Source: Rhodamnia argentea
Lineage: Eukaryota > Streptophyta > Magnoliopsida > Myrtales > Myrtaceae
Direction of reading: 5' to 3'
Assembly: GCF_020921035.1 (NCBI RefSeq)
Contig: NC_063158.1
Location: 3,082,001-3,146,000, forward strand
Length of the DNA: 64,000 nucleotides
Shown here: piece by piece, positions 1-11,928 of the stretch
Layout of the letters: each line of letters begins with the position of its first letter
Numbering within the stretch: the stretch's first letter is position 1
Notes under the pieces: generated by a model
The model's input: the letters and a program-made list of their open reading frames with translations, nothing else
Databases searched by the model: none
What the model was told of the DNA's origin: nothing
Made by a program: the position numbers and the translations under genes

Positions 1-780
1 TCCAGCCACCTGATTTCTCGTGCTACAAAACTCCGGCTCGCGGTGGTTTCGGACGGTCAGATCAGATACACAGGACGCATGTAGGACCCATCTCTGATCA
101 AAGTTGAGATTATCTTTTACTACCGACCTTCCTTTCCTAATTACGAAACACACTTTACATAAAAACATTTTTTTTAAAAGCATATATATAAAAATATTCG
201 AGTGCCTGAAAAAGGATAAATTTTTTGTTTCTTGAGAAAACGTAATTCAGTTATTGCAGGGTGAGAGAATCCAAATAGTAAAGGTTATATGTTTTACCTG
301 ACTTTGGTTGATTTTTTCGGCACAATGGTGCGGCCAATTTTTCTAAACGCAACATATATAGCGGTCGAGTGCATCGGTAGCGAAACCGTAAGGAAATTAC
401 AGGTTTAGCGTATGAATAATCTTGGTCAGTGCATCAAGACCGATCTATTAAATGAAACGAGTGAAACCTGTTTGAATATTGAAAATCGTTATTTGGTCAA
501 ATGTATAGTGGTGGTTTCTCACGTTATTTAATTGAACCTATTTAGCCGACCAATTTTATTTATATATATATATAAAATCCAATCTATATTGATCCATTTA
601 ACCCGTTTTCATGCTATACAAAATTTAACGGCTTGTACTCAACCCCCATTTTTTAAAAAAAATTTATATTTAACCAAATCATATAATGTTTGTTTCTTAT
701 AATTTGATGAAAATTAATAATATAACTAAAGCACTTTTATGCAATACAATTAGAATTTTTTTAATTTTTATTTTTCTTGA
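1..780. other. AT-rich intergenic spacer
   Basis: No gene is recognisable here. The stretch is strongly AT-rich, with runs of A and T and a short (TA)n tract near 563-572. Open frames are short and show no family resemblance. It probably belongs to the decayed repeat landscape upstream of the CBF gene. Confidence 0.6.
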
Positions 781-1460
781 GTTTTTTTAAAATTTTGTCA
801 AATTATTTTTTATTTTTATTTTCTTTTCCTCTTTTCTCCTTCCTCCTTCGTATGCAATCTTCCTCCTTCCTTCTTTGTCCTCTGTCTGCAACCTTCCCCC
901 TCCGTCCGCCAATTGCAACCTTCCCCCTCCGTCCGCCGGTTAGGAGCCTTCGATGATGGACAGCAGCCCAAGAACGTGCCTCCTACCGATGACCTAGAGC
1001 TAGCCCAAGGACGGCAAGCTCGGGGTTCGACAGATCCAAGCGAGCACGAGCTCGCAGATCGCTAGATCCGGACCGGCAAGCTTGAGTTCAGATCCTTGCA
1101 AGCCCTTAGCTCGCTTGAGGCCGCGAGCTCTAGGCTTGCCGATGGCTGTCGCGGAGGAGGTAGGAGTGGTAGGAGGAAAAGGAGGAAAAAAAGAAGAAAA
1201 TAAAGAGAGAGAAAAAAATAAAACATAAAAAAAAATTTATTGATTTTTTAAAATATTCAAAAAAATTATTTATGCCTCACTTAAAATAGTTACCATAGCT
1301 AACTCATTTATGACATACTTAAAATCCATTTAGGATCCATTGAGTTTTCAAGTAACTCATTTATAACCCACTTTTAAAACATAAGCAACCCATTTATGAC
1401 CCACAATTTTTAATTATGGGTCAAATATGAGTTATAGACTTATTTTGCCATCTCTAGTCG
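780..1460. repeat. Putative non-autonomous element with GC-rich core
   Basis: A GC-rich centre (about 890-1165) is bounded on the left by CT-rich sequence (about 825-890) and on the right by GA-rich sequence (about 1155-1215). AT-rich arms lie outside both. The right arm (about 1275-1450) repeats an actcatttatgac-like motif several times, including actcatttataacccac and acccatttatgacccac, as subterminal repeats of miniature elements do. The same CT / GC-core / GA architecture recurs at 7000-7220 and inside the hAT-type element at 18611-19126. I could not fix the ends or a target duplication, so the boundaries are approximate. Confidence 0.35.
888..941. repeat. Two-copy 27-bp tandem repeat
   Basis: Two adjacent 27-bp units (888-914 and 915-941) begin gcaaccttccccctccgtcc and differ only in their last few bases. 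They lie at the left edge of the GC-rich core of the putative element at 780-1460. Confidence 0.75.
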
Positions 1461-1710
1461 AAGTGCAATAATCTAATTGCAGAGTTTACGAAAATTTGAC
1501 AACTACGGTGAAATTTAGCGGTCCAAATCTCTAAGAAAATTTGACCAAAAAAAAATCTCTAAGGAAAAAAAAAAGTAGGCGTGGCTGACAAATGTTACGA
1601 TCCTAAAAAATATCGATTAGACAGTTTAAGAGAAATAAACTCTCAAAAATAGGAAAACTTTTTTACTTAGTGGTTAGATGAATTTCCTATTCGGAGGAAA
1701 AAAAAAAAAA
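1460..1710. other. Intergenic, nothing recognised
   Basis: AT-rich sequence with A-runs between the putative repeat element and the CBF promoter. I see no gene or clear site in it. Confidence 0.5.
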
Positions 1711-2200
1711 AGAAAACCACGTGACATTTCGGTAGGCCTCCCCTAGCCGAGAAAATATTGAGCCCAGCTGGGCAGCGACACGCGCAATCCACACGTGTTG
1801 CCTGCCGCCGGTGCTCCGCCACGTCACCACCACTCGCACGTGCTAAACACCTGACTTCCCACTCCACTTAAGCTAAACTCAGTGCTTAACTACTAGAAAG
1901 TCAGTGTCCGAGCGAAAGAATCTCGTAGTTTGTCCCCTGGAGAAAGCGCGGGGCTCCAGCCTGGCAGTCTTAATGCCATCATCCCATCCCGCGTGCGCGC
2001 GGCCTTCGTCCCACGTGTCCAATCCTCCGCGGCCAAAACTATAAATACTCCCTCGGTCGCTCCTGCTCCTACTGCGGCTCCACGAACCGTTGAAGCACCA
2101 AAAGCCCGGATCAGAACTCTCCCCAAAAACTCGTTTCATCTTCTCAAACGAACTCATCGTCCAATCCACCGAGATTCTCCCGCTCGTCGATACTTCTCCG
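1711..2200 (+). promoter_or_regulatory. CBF/DREB1 promoter and leader with four G-boxes and a TATA box
   Basis: Four perfect CACGTG hexamers lie at 1718-1723, 1792-1797, 1837-1842 and 2012-2017. They are the core site for bZIP and bHLH factors, including ABA-responsive and PIF-type regulators. A TATA box, TATAAATA, is at 2040-2047, which predicts transcription starting near 2070-2080 and a leader of roughly 125 nt. The reading frame stays open upstream to about 2090, but the only codon there that could be taken for a start is TTG, so the ATG at 2201 is the first usable start. Confidence 0.7.
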
Positions 2201-2935
2201 ATGGACGTCTTGGGCCAATTCTTGGGTCCCGCCTCCCCTGCCGATCGCTCGCCCTCCTTCCCCGGCTCGTCCCAGCGCGCCCACTCGGACGAGGACGTCG
2301 TGCTAGCCTCGAGCCAGCCGAAGAAGCGGGCCGGGCGGGTGGTGTTCAAGGAGACGCGCCACCCCGTGTACCGGGGTGTCCGCCGGCGGAACAATGGCAA
2401 GTGGGTGTGCGAGCTCCGCGAGCCGAACAAGAAGTCGCGGATATGGCTCGGGACGTACCCGACACCGGAGATGGCTGCGCGGGCCCACGACGTGGCCGCG
2501 CTCGCCCTCCGCGGCAGGGCCGCGTGCCTCAACTTCGCCGACTCGGCGTGGCGGCTCCACGTGCCGGCCTCGAGGGACGCGGCGGAGATACAGAGGGCGG
2601 CAGCGGAGGCGGCAAGGGCGTTCGGCGGGGAGGAGGCGACAGCAGAGGAGGAGGACGAGGCCGAGGGGGTGGCCGGCGGCGGAGAGGTCTGCGCGAAGGA
2701 TTCCACCGAAGTCGACGGAGGCAGCAACGTGTTCATGAACATTTTAAGCTCGCCGGAGAACCTGTTTTGTATGGACGAAGAGGTGGTGTTTGGCTCGGAT
2801 AACGACAATTCGGAGCGGTGGATGCAAGGGCCGCTGCTATCTCCGCCACCTCCGCCAGCGGAGAGGCTTAACCTGAACTGGGAAGAGATGGAAAATGATC
2901 AAACGGATATGTGTTTGTGGAGTTACTCCATATAA
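2201..2935 (+). CDS. CBF/DREB1-type AP2/ERF transcription factor
   Basis: An intronless 244-aa protein, the usual gene structure and size for CBF/DREB1 factors, which bind CRT/DRE elements (core CCGAC) and activate cold-response genes in the nucleus. The first CBF signature, [16 protein letters not shown], is at residues 40-55. The single AP2 domain follows at about 56-113, with DREB-type Val69 and Glu74 at the two DNA-specificity positions. The second signature, here DSAWR, is at 114-118. The C-terminal half is acidic and rich in Ala, Glu and Gly, with a proline run near 215-219, and ends in LWSYSI, a typical CBF activation-domain terminus. The coding region is much more GC-rich than its flanks, as is common for this family. 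CBFs often occur in tandem arrays, but only one copy lies in this window, so I give no paralogue number. Confidence 0.95.
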   Translation: MDVLGQFLGPASPADRSPSFPGSSQRAHSDEDVVLASSQPKKRAGRVVFKETRHPVYRGVRRRNNGKWVCELREPNKKSRIWLGTYPTPEMAARAHDVAALALRGRAACLNFADSAWRLHVPASRDAAEIQRAAAEAARAFGGEEATAEEEDEAEGVAGGGEVCAKDSTEVDGGSNVFMNILSSPENLFCMDEEVVFGSDNDNSERWMQGPLLSPPPPPAERLNLNWEEMENDQTDMCLWSYSI

Positions 2936-5900
2936 GCGAGAGAGAAAGAGTATGGTCAAGATGGCGTGCCTTCCCGGAAACTCCGTTTAAATTGGATTCC
3001 AGGATTTTATATTTTAATGTTTTTAAGGAAATTGACGGAATTGGAATAGCAAGGATAGGAAAAAACCAGTTTGGGAAAAACGAAAAACCGGGTATGTTTG
3101 GGTGTGAGAGAAATGGCAGACGTGGCAAGGCTTTTTGTCGTCACGTCATTAGATTTCTATGGAGTGCAACTAAAGTGAATATTCATTCGCAAAAATATCT
3201 TGTTCCCTCTCTAAACGAGTCCAAGCAACTTAATGGAACTTTCCATTGTGAAGGGTAAAAAAAAAGGTTGGCATTTCTGGGTGATTTTCCTATTTTTTTT
3301 CATTTTTGAATTAAAGCCGATTTGGTCGAAACCCGCCGAATTAAAATCATTTTCAATGCAACGCGAGGTGTAGATTCTTTCTTTATTTTGTCATTTTAAG
3401 TCGATACTATTAAATCATTCGATGGGTATTAAAATGAGTCGCGAGCGTAGTAGAGAGGGTAAAAACGTCCTGTGAGCGTCGGGCACCGCGCCATTAACGA
3501 GAAAGTAAATTAACCGCAAATGATCACCGCGTCGTAGTTACGATGCTTATCTTTAAAAACTTTCACAATTTATTTATCTTCCCCACATGTCACATGTAGA
3601 AAAAGATAATGGCAATGATTTTTCTTTTCCTGGTTCAGTTTTGGAATTTGGGAACCGAAGCACAAACCATTGATTTTGTACGACGTAGTTTCTGGTTTTT
3701 CATTTGGGGATGGCGCGAGGTAGACCTTGTCATGATCAAGGCGGCCGGCAAGCCCGTCCAGCTCCGCTCGGTCCACATAAGCCCGAAGTGTACTTTTCAA
3801 CGGGCTTCGCAAGGTTAATGTAGGAGAAATCCGGCCCAATCTGATTGGGCTCGGTGTTTTTACTTTTGGGTGATAGCGAAGGCCATATAACAAATTAGTC
3901 TTGACCCAAAGATTCGACCCGATCCGATTCCTTCCGTCCGTCCATCGATCGACACTAGCGAAACGGAGCTTTCCCTGCCTCCTCTTTTCGTTCATCACTC
4001 GAAGGGAGAAGTCAATGTCGTGTGATGCGCTCTTTTGACAGCAACCATTCCATTGGCGTAGTGTTTCTTTCTCCCTTCGGATCAAGAATGGACGAATCTT
4101 GAAAGAAAATTGACTTGTCCATGGCCGCATCACAATTGCAAGAAAGTGAATTTTGCCGGCACTCGACAATGGGCATGTGGCCCTGTTAGTAAATGAGTTA
4201 GGGGTGTGGGGACGCTAGTATCACATGTGTGGGGTTCAACTCACGCGCTTTGCAAAAAGGCAGAGCAAAATTCAGTAAAAGAAAAGTTAGAGATAGGACA
4301 GATAACCAAAAAATAAAAATAAAAATCTTGTCGGCACTCTTTTAACTTGTCCAGATCTTTTCTTTTGAGTGCTTCTCGCGACATGTATATGAGATGGGGG
4401 TAATTGGTTCACTGTTCAATCCGATCCCACCTAGGAACCCCGAATTAGAACGGAAGGACAAAAAATTCGCAAACGATTTAATGGGACCAATGAATTATCA
4501 ATAGGGGTGAGGAATACAAACTTTTATTTTAATATATTAATTTGATTTATGTTTTATATTGAAAAAATGAAAAATAGCTTGTGGATTATTAAGTTTTCAT
4601 CTAAGAAATAAAAAAATAATCGACTGGTTTGTGCGATTCCTAGTTCGGCCGGTCCGTCTTGCTCATCTCTAGATAAGATCGATGTTGATCGAGGCGCATA
4701 TCCGCACCCGCCTTCAAGGTTACTCTTAGTGAAAGACATGGTGGTTTGAACGCAGATCTCGATGCATTCAAATCAAGGATTTCAATAAATGCTTTGGAAT
4801 CTATGTCCTTACTAACTGATAAACGAAGTTGTCTACAATCATCTCTCTCTCTTTCCATCGTATAACACTCGTTCAAACAATATCGCGAAAATTCGATTTA
4901 AGATTTTTATTTCCTCTGGGGTACCGAAAGCAATTCATGGTCATTTGCCGATGAACGTTAATTTCAACGATGAAAGCCCATTAATGTCTTTTTGATCCTG
5001 TTAAGTGAAATACTATGTATTTGTTGACTAACTACTAAGGTTGTTGTCTACAATCTTAGCTCTCTTTCCGTGTTTAACATTTCGTTTGAGGGCTTAGCAA
5101 TTAATCGCGAATATTCAATCTTTACAAATAAGATTTTCTAGACTTAGCAACATGTAATTCGTGTTTATATCTTGAGTCTCGTTATATAATAGTTCTTGAA
5201 TGATTGTTATTAGTCTAATTCTTTTAACCATAAAAAAGAAAGAATTATTTTGAAGCCATTTTTTAAGAATTTGGCGAATGATATTCTCGCCGTTTTTTTG
5301 TTTCCAAATATTCTGTCCCCGAAGAGATTTTTACCATTAAGTCCTTTTTTTATTACCTTGATCGCAAATTCGTCTCCGGAGGGGATACTAGGTTTAGAAT
5401 TTGTGCAAAGGGTTCATCTATTGAACATGATTAGAACCCATAATTGGCTGCAAGTTACCGTAAAATGAGATAGAATGGTTAATCAAACCGTGCCCATGAC
5501 GGAACCAAATCGCGAGATTAGGCACGGTGCGGTGTTTAAACTCAGTTTTGTAGGGGCAGGCTTGCACGCAATCAAAGCGAAGCAATCGCAATATAGATGT
5601 TATATCATCACGGGAAAAATTACCAAGCCAGTTTTAAATTTTGCTGTCCTAAAACTTTTTAATTTTGCCGTTCGGCCTTGGACCATTCGCGCAAAATCCG
5701 GATGAAGTCCTTGAGGCCGATTTTCGCGGGACGTCGCCAACGTGACAGTCCAATCGTCCCTAGCTGTCCGCAGGGACCACTCCGCCCTCGCTCCAACTCG
5801 CGTTGGGCAGCGCAACGTGCTGACCCAAAGTGGGAAATCAGAATGATCTCGTGCAATTAAGGAGAGAGCACGTGCAGTGGAGCGTCTATTGCCAAAGGCT

Positions 5901-6809
5901 CGTGAAGAGGAGAGGCTCCCCGACCGTTTCACCACGAACGCCCCGTGCGATTCACGATCCCAAAGGCTCCTAAAGAAAGCGATGAGTGTGAATAATTTCA
6001 GAAAGTTCGAATTTCCTTTCTTTAAGAGAGAAGAGTTTTGAAATGGAAAACGTGAAAGTTTCTTCTCCCGCCCTTTTTCTTTTTCTCCCCCCGTCCCTCT
6101 CCTCCCAAATAAGGGAGAAGAGCGAGTTAGGCCCGTTGAGTAAAGGACCGACCCCGTCGCGACGTTGATGCCAAGCACGCAACGAGCAACTGCTCGACGG
6201 TCATCGAAATGCAACGGTCTCTACCACTATATGCTTAAGCCGACCGGGGCTCCAAGTTAGTACAGATAGACTCAAAACAGAGCTAGTGAGGTAGCTTCCG
6301 AACGCTTCCACTTTATGATTGTTGCAGGGTTCGAAGTTCGCCACATATCTAAAAACATCGTCTTCAAACATTGCCACTTTTGCGATGAAAATAAAATGCA
6401 AAATGCTAAATGACCTTTCCACAAAGGGAAGCTCAATTGATGGGCTATTGCATTTTTGTCGCGATCACGGACCAATTCGGTTTTCTCGTTTAGATTTTTT
6501 CTTATCCACTCGAGATAGGAGATAACGCATGCTTTCCCTAACGTTTAATTGATTGCTCAACCGAATCTATTGATATCGACCGAACACCAAATTACATGTG
6601 TTTCTTTTGTTGATTTGTCCTAGAGAAAGCATGGACAAAATGGAGTAGGTATGTTGTCAATTCCAAATAATTTATATGAGCATAGGCTTGATCAATTTGT
6701 CAGAAACTCGGTTGTACAAGTCTTCTTAATCAATTTACTAATCATACAAATGAAGATACCACATATAATTATTAATAGTGTGCATGTAGCAAAAAGGCAA
6801 ACATTACCA
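2936..6809. other. Intergenic spacer downstream of the CBF gene
   Basis: The first few hundred bases should hold the CBF 3' untranslated region. The rest is AT-rich with short open frames on both strands, none with recognisable motifs or splice-compatible continuation. I see no RNA gene. Confidence 0.5.
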
Positions 6810-7425
6810 AAAAAAAACTTAAACATATTGCAATTGTGTCAATTCGGTCCTAAATCTTTTGCATTTATACCAATTCGGTCCTAAATCTTTTGCATTTGTA
6901 TCAAGTCGATCTTTCCGGTCAATTCTGATCGAAAATCAATCACGTGACACACCCAACATGAGCGTGACAATTTTTAATAATATTTTAATAAATTTCAATT
7001 TTTTTTCTTTTTTTTCTCTTCTCTTCTTCCTCAACTAATCGCAAGGTGTGGGTTGGCAAGGTTGACATTGCCAGGGGTTGGACGAGGGCAATCGTTGCCT
7101 AGGCTACGGCAAGGGTCGACCTTGCCGTCACCGGTGGCAGGCGAGGCCAACCTTGCCGACCTACACCTCTGGCCAGTCGCCGATTGGCTGAGGAAGAAGA
7201 GAAGACAAAAAAAAAGAAAGAAAGAGAAACAAGAAAAAGAATAAAATATATTAAAAAATAAATTTAAAGATATTAAATTATTTATTAAAATTGTGATGTC
7301 GACGCTGATTGTGTCACGTAAGTGATTTTTAGCCAAAATTGATCGGCATGATTGAATTCGGGAAAAAATTAAATTAAATTAAATTGGGACAATTATAATA
7401 AATTTAGGATTTTTCGAAAATTATC
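6810..7425. repeat. Fold-back (inverted-repeat) element with GC-rich core
   Basis: The two ends are long imperfect inverted repeats. On the left, ccggtcaattctgatcg and aatcacgtgacac (about 6916-6950) match the reverse complement of the right arm around 7310-7350, which reads ccgatcaattttggct and acttacgtgacac. The outermost parts also pair (left aacatattgcaattgtgtc, right read in reverse as aatttattataattgtccc). Between the arms are a CT-rich tract (about 7000-7030), a GC-rich core (7040-7185) and a GA-rich tract (7187-7240). The left arm also contains a tandem duplication of about 32 bp starting near 6840 and 6871. No clear target duplication was found, so the ends are approximate. It looks like a non-autonomous DNA element. 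Confidence 0.65.
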
Positions 7426-7794
7426 CTACAAAAAAAGTACTACATGTCCGATATTCCCGCAACCAAAGATGTGCAGACACTTGTGTTTTTGTCAACTTTC
7501 ACTTGCCCTTAACCACGCATAAAGTAAACTGGCTTAAGGAGACAAAAAGAAAAAATTATAATGATAAAATCTCAAAATTAAGGAAAACAAAAAAAGCATA
7601 GCTCTGGCTGGTTGACTTAAGTTGATTGCCAAGGAAGCATAACATGCCAGATCAAGCACATTATTCAATAAAATAGTAAATTATTCACTTAAATAAAGAA
7701 AAGAAGAAAAACATCACATATTTAATCATACATACTTACATACATACATACACACATATATATTTGTATGGATGTTAATTTTATCTTTAAATCT
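7426..7794. other. Intergenic with a TACA-type microsatellite
   Basis: AT-rich sequence without genes. A short tetranucleotide microsatellite of the (ACAT)n type lies at about 7730-7757, running into (CA)n and (TA)n. Confidence 0.6.
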
Positions 7795-8045
7795 TTAATT
7801 TTACTATATTTATCCTAAATTTTTGCGGGAAATTTCGATAAAATCCTTCCGGCCAATTTTCGATGAAAATCATTGACATGGCGGCGGCAGTCCATCTCCA
7901 TCGTCGTCGGGCATCTTACCTGGCGCGCGCTGACACGACAATCATTTTGCACGAAAATTGGGCAAAAGAATTACATTAGAATTGCGCGTAAAACGGTCGA
8001 GACTAAACTGGCAAAATTAAAGAATGTTCAGGATCGAGGTTGTAT
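7795..8045. repeat. Fragment of a dispersed repeat (35.6-kb family)
   Basis: The block from about 7950 to 8035 (attagaattgcgcgtaaaac, then a gagactaa... continuation ending in aaaattaaag) has a diverged relative at about 35665-35745 (attggaatttcgcgtaaaag, then gaggactcaa and aaaattgaaa). Both sit next to sequence of the type ccggccaattttcgatgaaa / gacgaaaattgattggaatg. This indicates two decayed copies of one dispersed repeat. Boundaries are uncertain. Confidence 0.4.
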
Positions 8046-9285
8046 CGATATGACGGGTTCGGGACCGACCGAATAATCCTCCCTCTGGACCCCGCTCGTT
8101 TAATATGCCTATGAAAATATCCTTGCATTGAATTGGCCATATGCAAAGAGCTGTCGTTGATCCAATCTTGCACCATTTGGTCCCCAATCCACTGGGGTCA
8201 AGCTTTAAAAGGAAGGTCCATCTTTAGCCGTCTCTCTATTGAGTCATCAAAGCTCATGCGAGGTTTCGACAGCACATTTGACCTTTCTCCCCCAGAACGT
8301 TTCGACAACCTCTGTTTAACAACACCGAAAGTGGCGAACGACGACGTTTCCCCCGCGTCTCGATATTTTCGAATTCCAAAAGCATCTGCGATGCAAAAGC
8401 CCAAGTAGACGACGCGCAATCGATCGAGAAATTCGTTTTCGAAATCCTTTTTAATGGATTGTCTTCTCGTGTGTGCGCAGAGAATGAAAATTTAAGCGGC
8501 TGATTTAATCTTAGTCTTGAGATGACGTCGTTTTCACCGGAGCAGAACATACCGGTCCGGAAATTATCGGGATCAAATTAAAATCGGGTTATATGCATCC
8601 GAATTTTGATCGGTTTATTGATCCATTTGAATTTTCCGGGTCGAAGTTTAAACACATGAATAGACAAACAACAGAATAATAACCATCTGACTCTTCTCTT
8701 ATTTTATTTTTTAAAGCTAGCGACGCGATTCCCCACCGTCGTTTATAATTTACCAAATTCCGGACTTTTCCCGAGAAAATTACTTGCGGGAAATCGCGAT
8801 TTTCCATGGAAAGTCCCCGTAAATTTTCCCGACCCCAAATTGATATAAAGCCACCGCAGTGCCGAGCTGACGCGTCGAGCGCCAGTCTTCTCTCTCTCTC
8901 GCTTGACTTTGAATCTTCCTTGTTCATGCTCTCGAGCCCTTGCTGGAGAGAAATCCGTAACGCCAAAAGCCAATCGCCAGGAAAGTCTCTGATGGTGGAG
9001 GAGTGAGGTGGTGAGGAAGGACTCGCGCTTTACGCGGCTTTTTTCTTCCTTGTTATACTTTTCTTTCTCATGTAGCGATCGCTCGGCGGCTTTTCATGGC
9101 GTAACCGGCCCTCCACTCCGATTTTTATAATTGCGGGTGCCCAGTGGGACGTGCGAGATCGAGCAAGCAACGCCGATTCCCGACGCTTCCCTTCGGTTTT
9201 GCGCGTCGGTCCTTGCTTGGTGGAGTGTTCGGTGTGATCGTCGGCTTTGAGCGTTGGTGTTCGGTGGGAGAATTCGAGCGAGGAA
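8046..9285 (+). other. Upstream and leader region of the UTR2-type transporter gene
   Basis: No gene is recognised here. Base composition becomes more balanced toward the right. A TATA-like stretch (gatataaagcc near 8840) is followed by CT-rich sequence (about 8888-8902), and another AT-rich stretch (tttttataatt) is near 9121. Either could serve the transporter gene starting at 9286. I cannot choose between them without transcript data. Confidence 0.35.
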
Positions 9286-11928
9286 ATGAAGAACGAGGAT
9301 CAGGCGAGGTCTCTGTTCGGGATTCCTCTTTCCGGCCGCTCGAAGTGGCAGCAATTCCTCATCTGCTCTTCCGGATTCTTCTTCGGCTACCTCGTCAACG
9401 GCGTCTGCGAGGTCCGTTTACTTGTTCGTCGCCTAGATTTTTTTTTTCTTTTTCCGTGGTTTTGGTGTCGTTTGTCAATTTGTTTGGGGCTGTTTCTGAA
9501 TGACTTTTTGATTGTTCAACTAGCTTTTTGTCGAAATTGTTAGGTGTTTGGTTGGTAGGACTCTTTCGAACATGAAAATGATGTTCGAGTCTAATTTTGT
9601 AATGTAAGCTTTCTGAATTGTGTGAGGATCGCGAAAAGCATGTTTTATAGGCTTGTTGAGCGCGGTAGAGCCAATCTAAGTACTGGAAATTTGCGGCAGT
9701 GTTCGTGCTTTTGTGGACGTTCATTACTGTTCCATTGATCTCCTTTGCCTTGTTTAACTCAATAAGAGACAAGTTTCATAATTTTGAGTTTGAAAATGCC
9801 GAAGAATTGCATATCTTTAATACCTTGTTCTATTCTTCTCCTTTTTGCAGGAATACGTGTATAATCGGCTCCAATTCAGGTGTGTGCTCCGTTACAAATG
9901 CTCTGCAAATCTGGCTTTGAGCCCTTTTCCCTTGTGGGTTGTTGACTTAAATTCTTTGGGATTTTCAGCTACGGTTGGTATTTCACCTTTGTACAAGGAT
10001 TCGTGTACCTGGTACTCATATACTTTCAGGGTTTCACCACCAAGCATATGGTGAACCCATGGAAAACGTATGTGAAGCTCTCTGCTGTGCTCATGGGTTC
10101 TCATGGATTGACCAAGGGATCTTTGGCTTTTCTCAATTATCCTGCCCAAATCATGTTCAAATCCACAAAGGTAAATTCCTTAGATAGTCTTGAGCTTGAC
10201 TAATACTTAGCTTCTATCAAAGGAATGTTTTTTTAGTTAGTATATTCCTGCTTTTAGTTGAATTTTATTTTTGAAAATGTCGGAGTTCTAAATGTTTTAT
10301 TCTCGTTTCCCCTGTTATTGTGAAAAAGTAGGTTTTGCCAGTCATGGTGATGGGAGCATTTATTCCTGGCTTGAGAAGAAAGTACCCAGCTCACGAGTAT
10401 ATATCTGCCCTGCTTCTAGTAGTTGGTCTGATTCTATTCACCTTAGCAGATGCTCAGACTTCTCCAAATTTTAGCATGATTGGTGTTTTGATGATTACTG
10501 GAGCTCTAATCTTTGATTCATTTCTCGGTAATCTGCAAGAAGCGATATTTACCTTGAATCCTGATACAACGCAGGTGCTGAGTTACATCCTCGGTTTCCT
10601 TTTGATGTTTCTTTGTTATGAGGTAATAGATTGTTTAGTTTTCTCATCATAAGTTGTATTACTACTTTTGCAGATGGAAATGTTGTTCTGTTCGACAGTA
10701 GTTGGCTTGCCTTTCCTTGTTCCACCAATGATCCTGACCGGGGAGTTGTTTAAGGCTTGGAATTCGTGCTCTCAGGTGAGGGGAAAATTCTTACTTTCTA
10801 TTACGCATTATACATATCTTATCTAGCATCACAAAAACATCCCATCGTTAGATCTTTTCTGTTTGCATTTTGCGCAAGTATTGTTAAGTCGTTGAACTCA
10901 GACATAACATGCTCACAATGCCCAACTACCAGCTTACGGAATTTCCTGCGACTGTTGATGTTCTGGGAGTTCACTATTTTATTCTACTCTATATTGTATT
11001 AATGCTGAGCATCAGTTGGTAAAGTAAGACTATTTGGTAAACAAAGGTTGAGCACCAAGAGTGGTGTTAAATCATTTGAGATCCAGAGCATCAATAAACC
11101 GTTTCAAAAGGGACAAGTGGTGCACCTCTGGCAAGTTAGCAAGTGTGGATAGAGGGGACAGAGAATCCACAAGTGAACTAACTTGTGCATTAACACGTTG
11201 TATGTTGACTGCACCTAAATATGTACTATGCTGATTATTTGCAGCTTATTCATTTTGACTCACTCTTTGTTGTCTTGTGACCAATTGCAGCACCCATATG
11301 TTTATGGGGTGTTAATCTTTGAAGCGATGGCCACATTTGTTGGACAAGTCTCTGTTTTATCCCTCATAGCCATCTTTGGGGCTGCAACTACTGCAATGGT
11401 AAATACTTATACCACATTCTTTTCAGAAACTTTGCACTTCTTGCAATTGATCATTTTTGTTTTTTCGGGAGGGGTTAGAATGATTAGTTTGTACTTTTGT
11501 AATCACCCGCTTCCACAGCTGTGCAACTTTACTCAGTTACAAGACTAAGGATCATTGGAATTCCCGGAGTTTGCCCGCAGAAACGGATTTTCTGAAAAGT
11601 GAAACACGATCATAACTGCCAGTGCGCATTTATCTGAATGATCAGCTAATACTTTTGGTTAATCTAAATGCAGGTAACAACTGCCAGGAAGGCCGTCACT
11701 CTCTTGTTGTCATACTTGATATTTACAAAGCCATTGACGGAGCAACACGTGACGGGGCTTCTGCTCATAGTCATGGGGATCATATTGAAGATGTTGCCAG
11801 AAAACAAACCACCTCCCAGGGGTATAATGGCTAATGGTGGTTCTAAGCATGAGAAATCTCCACTCCGAGGAGAGAGCAAACTTGTTGACAATGGGGAAGC
11901 TGAAGAAGAAGGAAGGCCTTTAGTATGA
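9286..11928 (+). CDS. UTR2: UDP-galactose/UDP-glucose transporter, UTR2 type
   Basis: Seven exons: 9286-9411, 9851-9879, 9969-10170, 10332-10574, 10674-10775, 11291-11398 and 11674-11928. All introns are GT-AG and all junctions keep frame, giving 354 aa. The product is a multi-pass nucleotide-sugar transporter of the drug/metabolite transporter superfamily, the group that moves UDP-galactose or UDP-glucose into the ER or Golgi lumen in exchange for UMP. Family-typical blocks are visible: [20 protein letters not shown] near the N terminus, [68 protein letters not shown] and [20 protein letters not shown]. Hydrophobic helices span most of residues 20-330, followed by a hydrophilic tail of about 35 residues with acidic stretches. 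The ATG at 9286 is the first ATG in the open frame. Assignment to UTR2 rather than a close paralogue is from remembered family sequence; substrate preference cannot be read from the sequence. Confidence 0.93.

Noticed and set aside
2090..2200. N-terminal extension of the CBF protein
   Set aside because: The upstream start would be a TTG and lies only about 45 bases after the TATA box. The ATG at 2201 matches the family.
1879..2808. A 309-codon minus-strand frame and a 290-codon plus-strand frame over the CBF gene
   Set aside because: They are shadows of the GC-rich CBF coding region. The AP2 domain and CBF signatures lie only in the frame starting at 2201.
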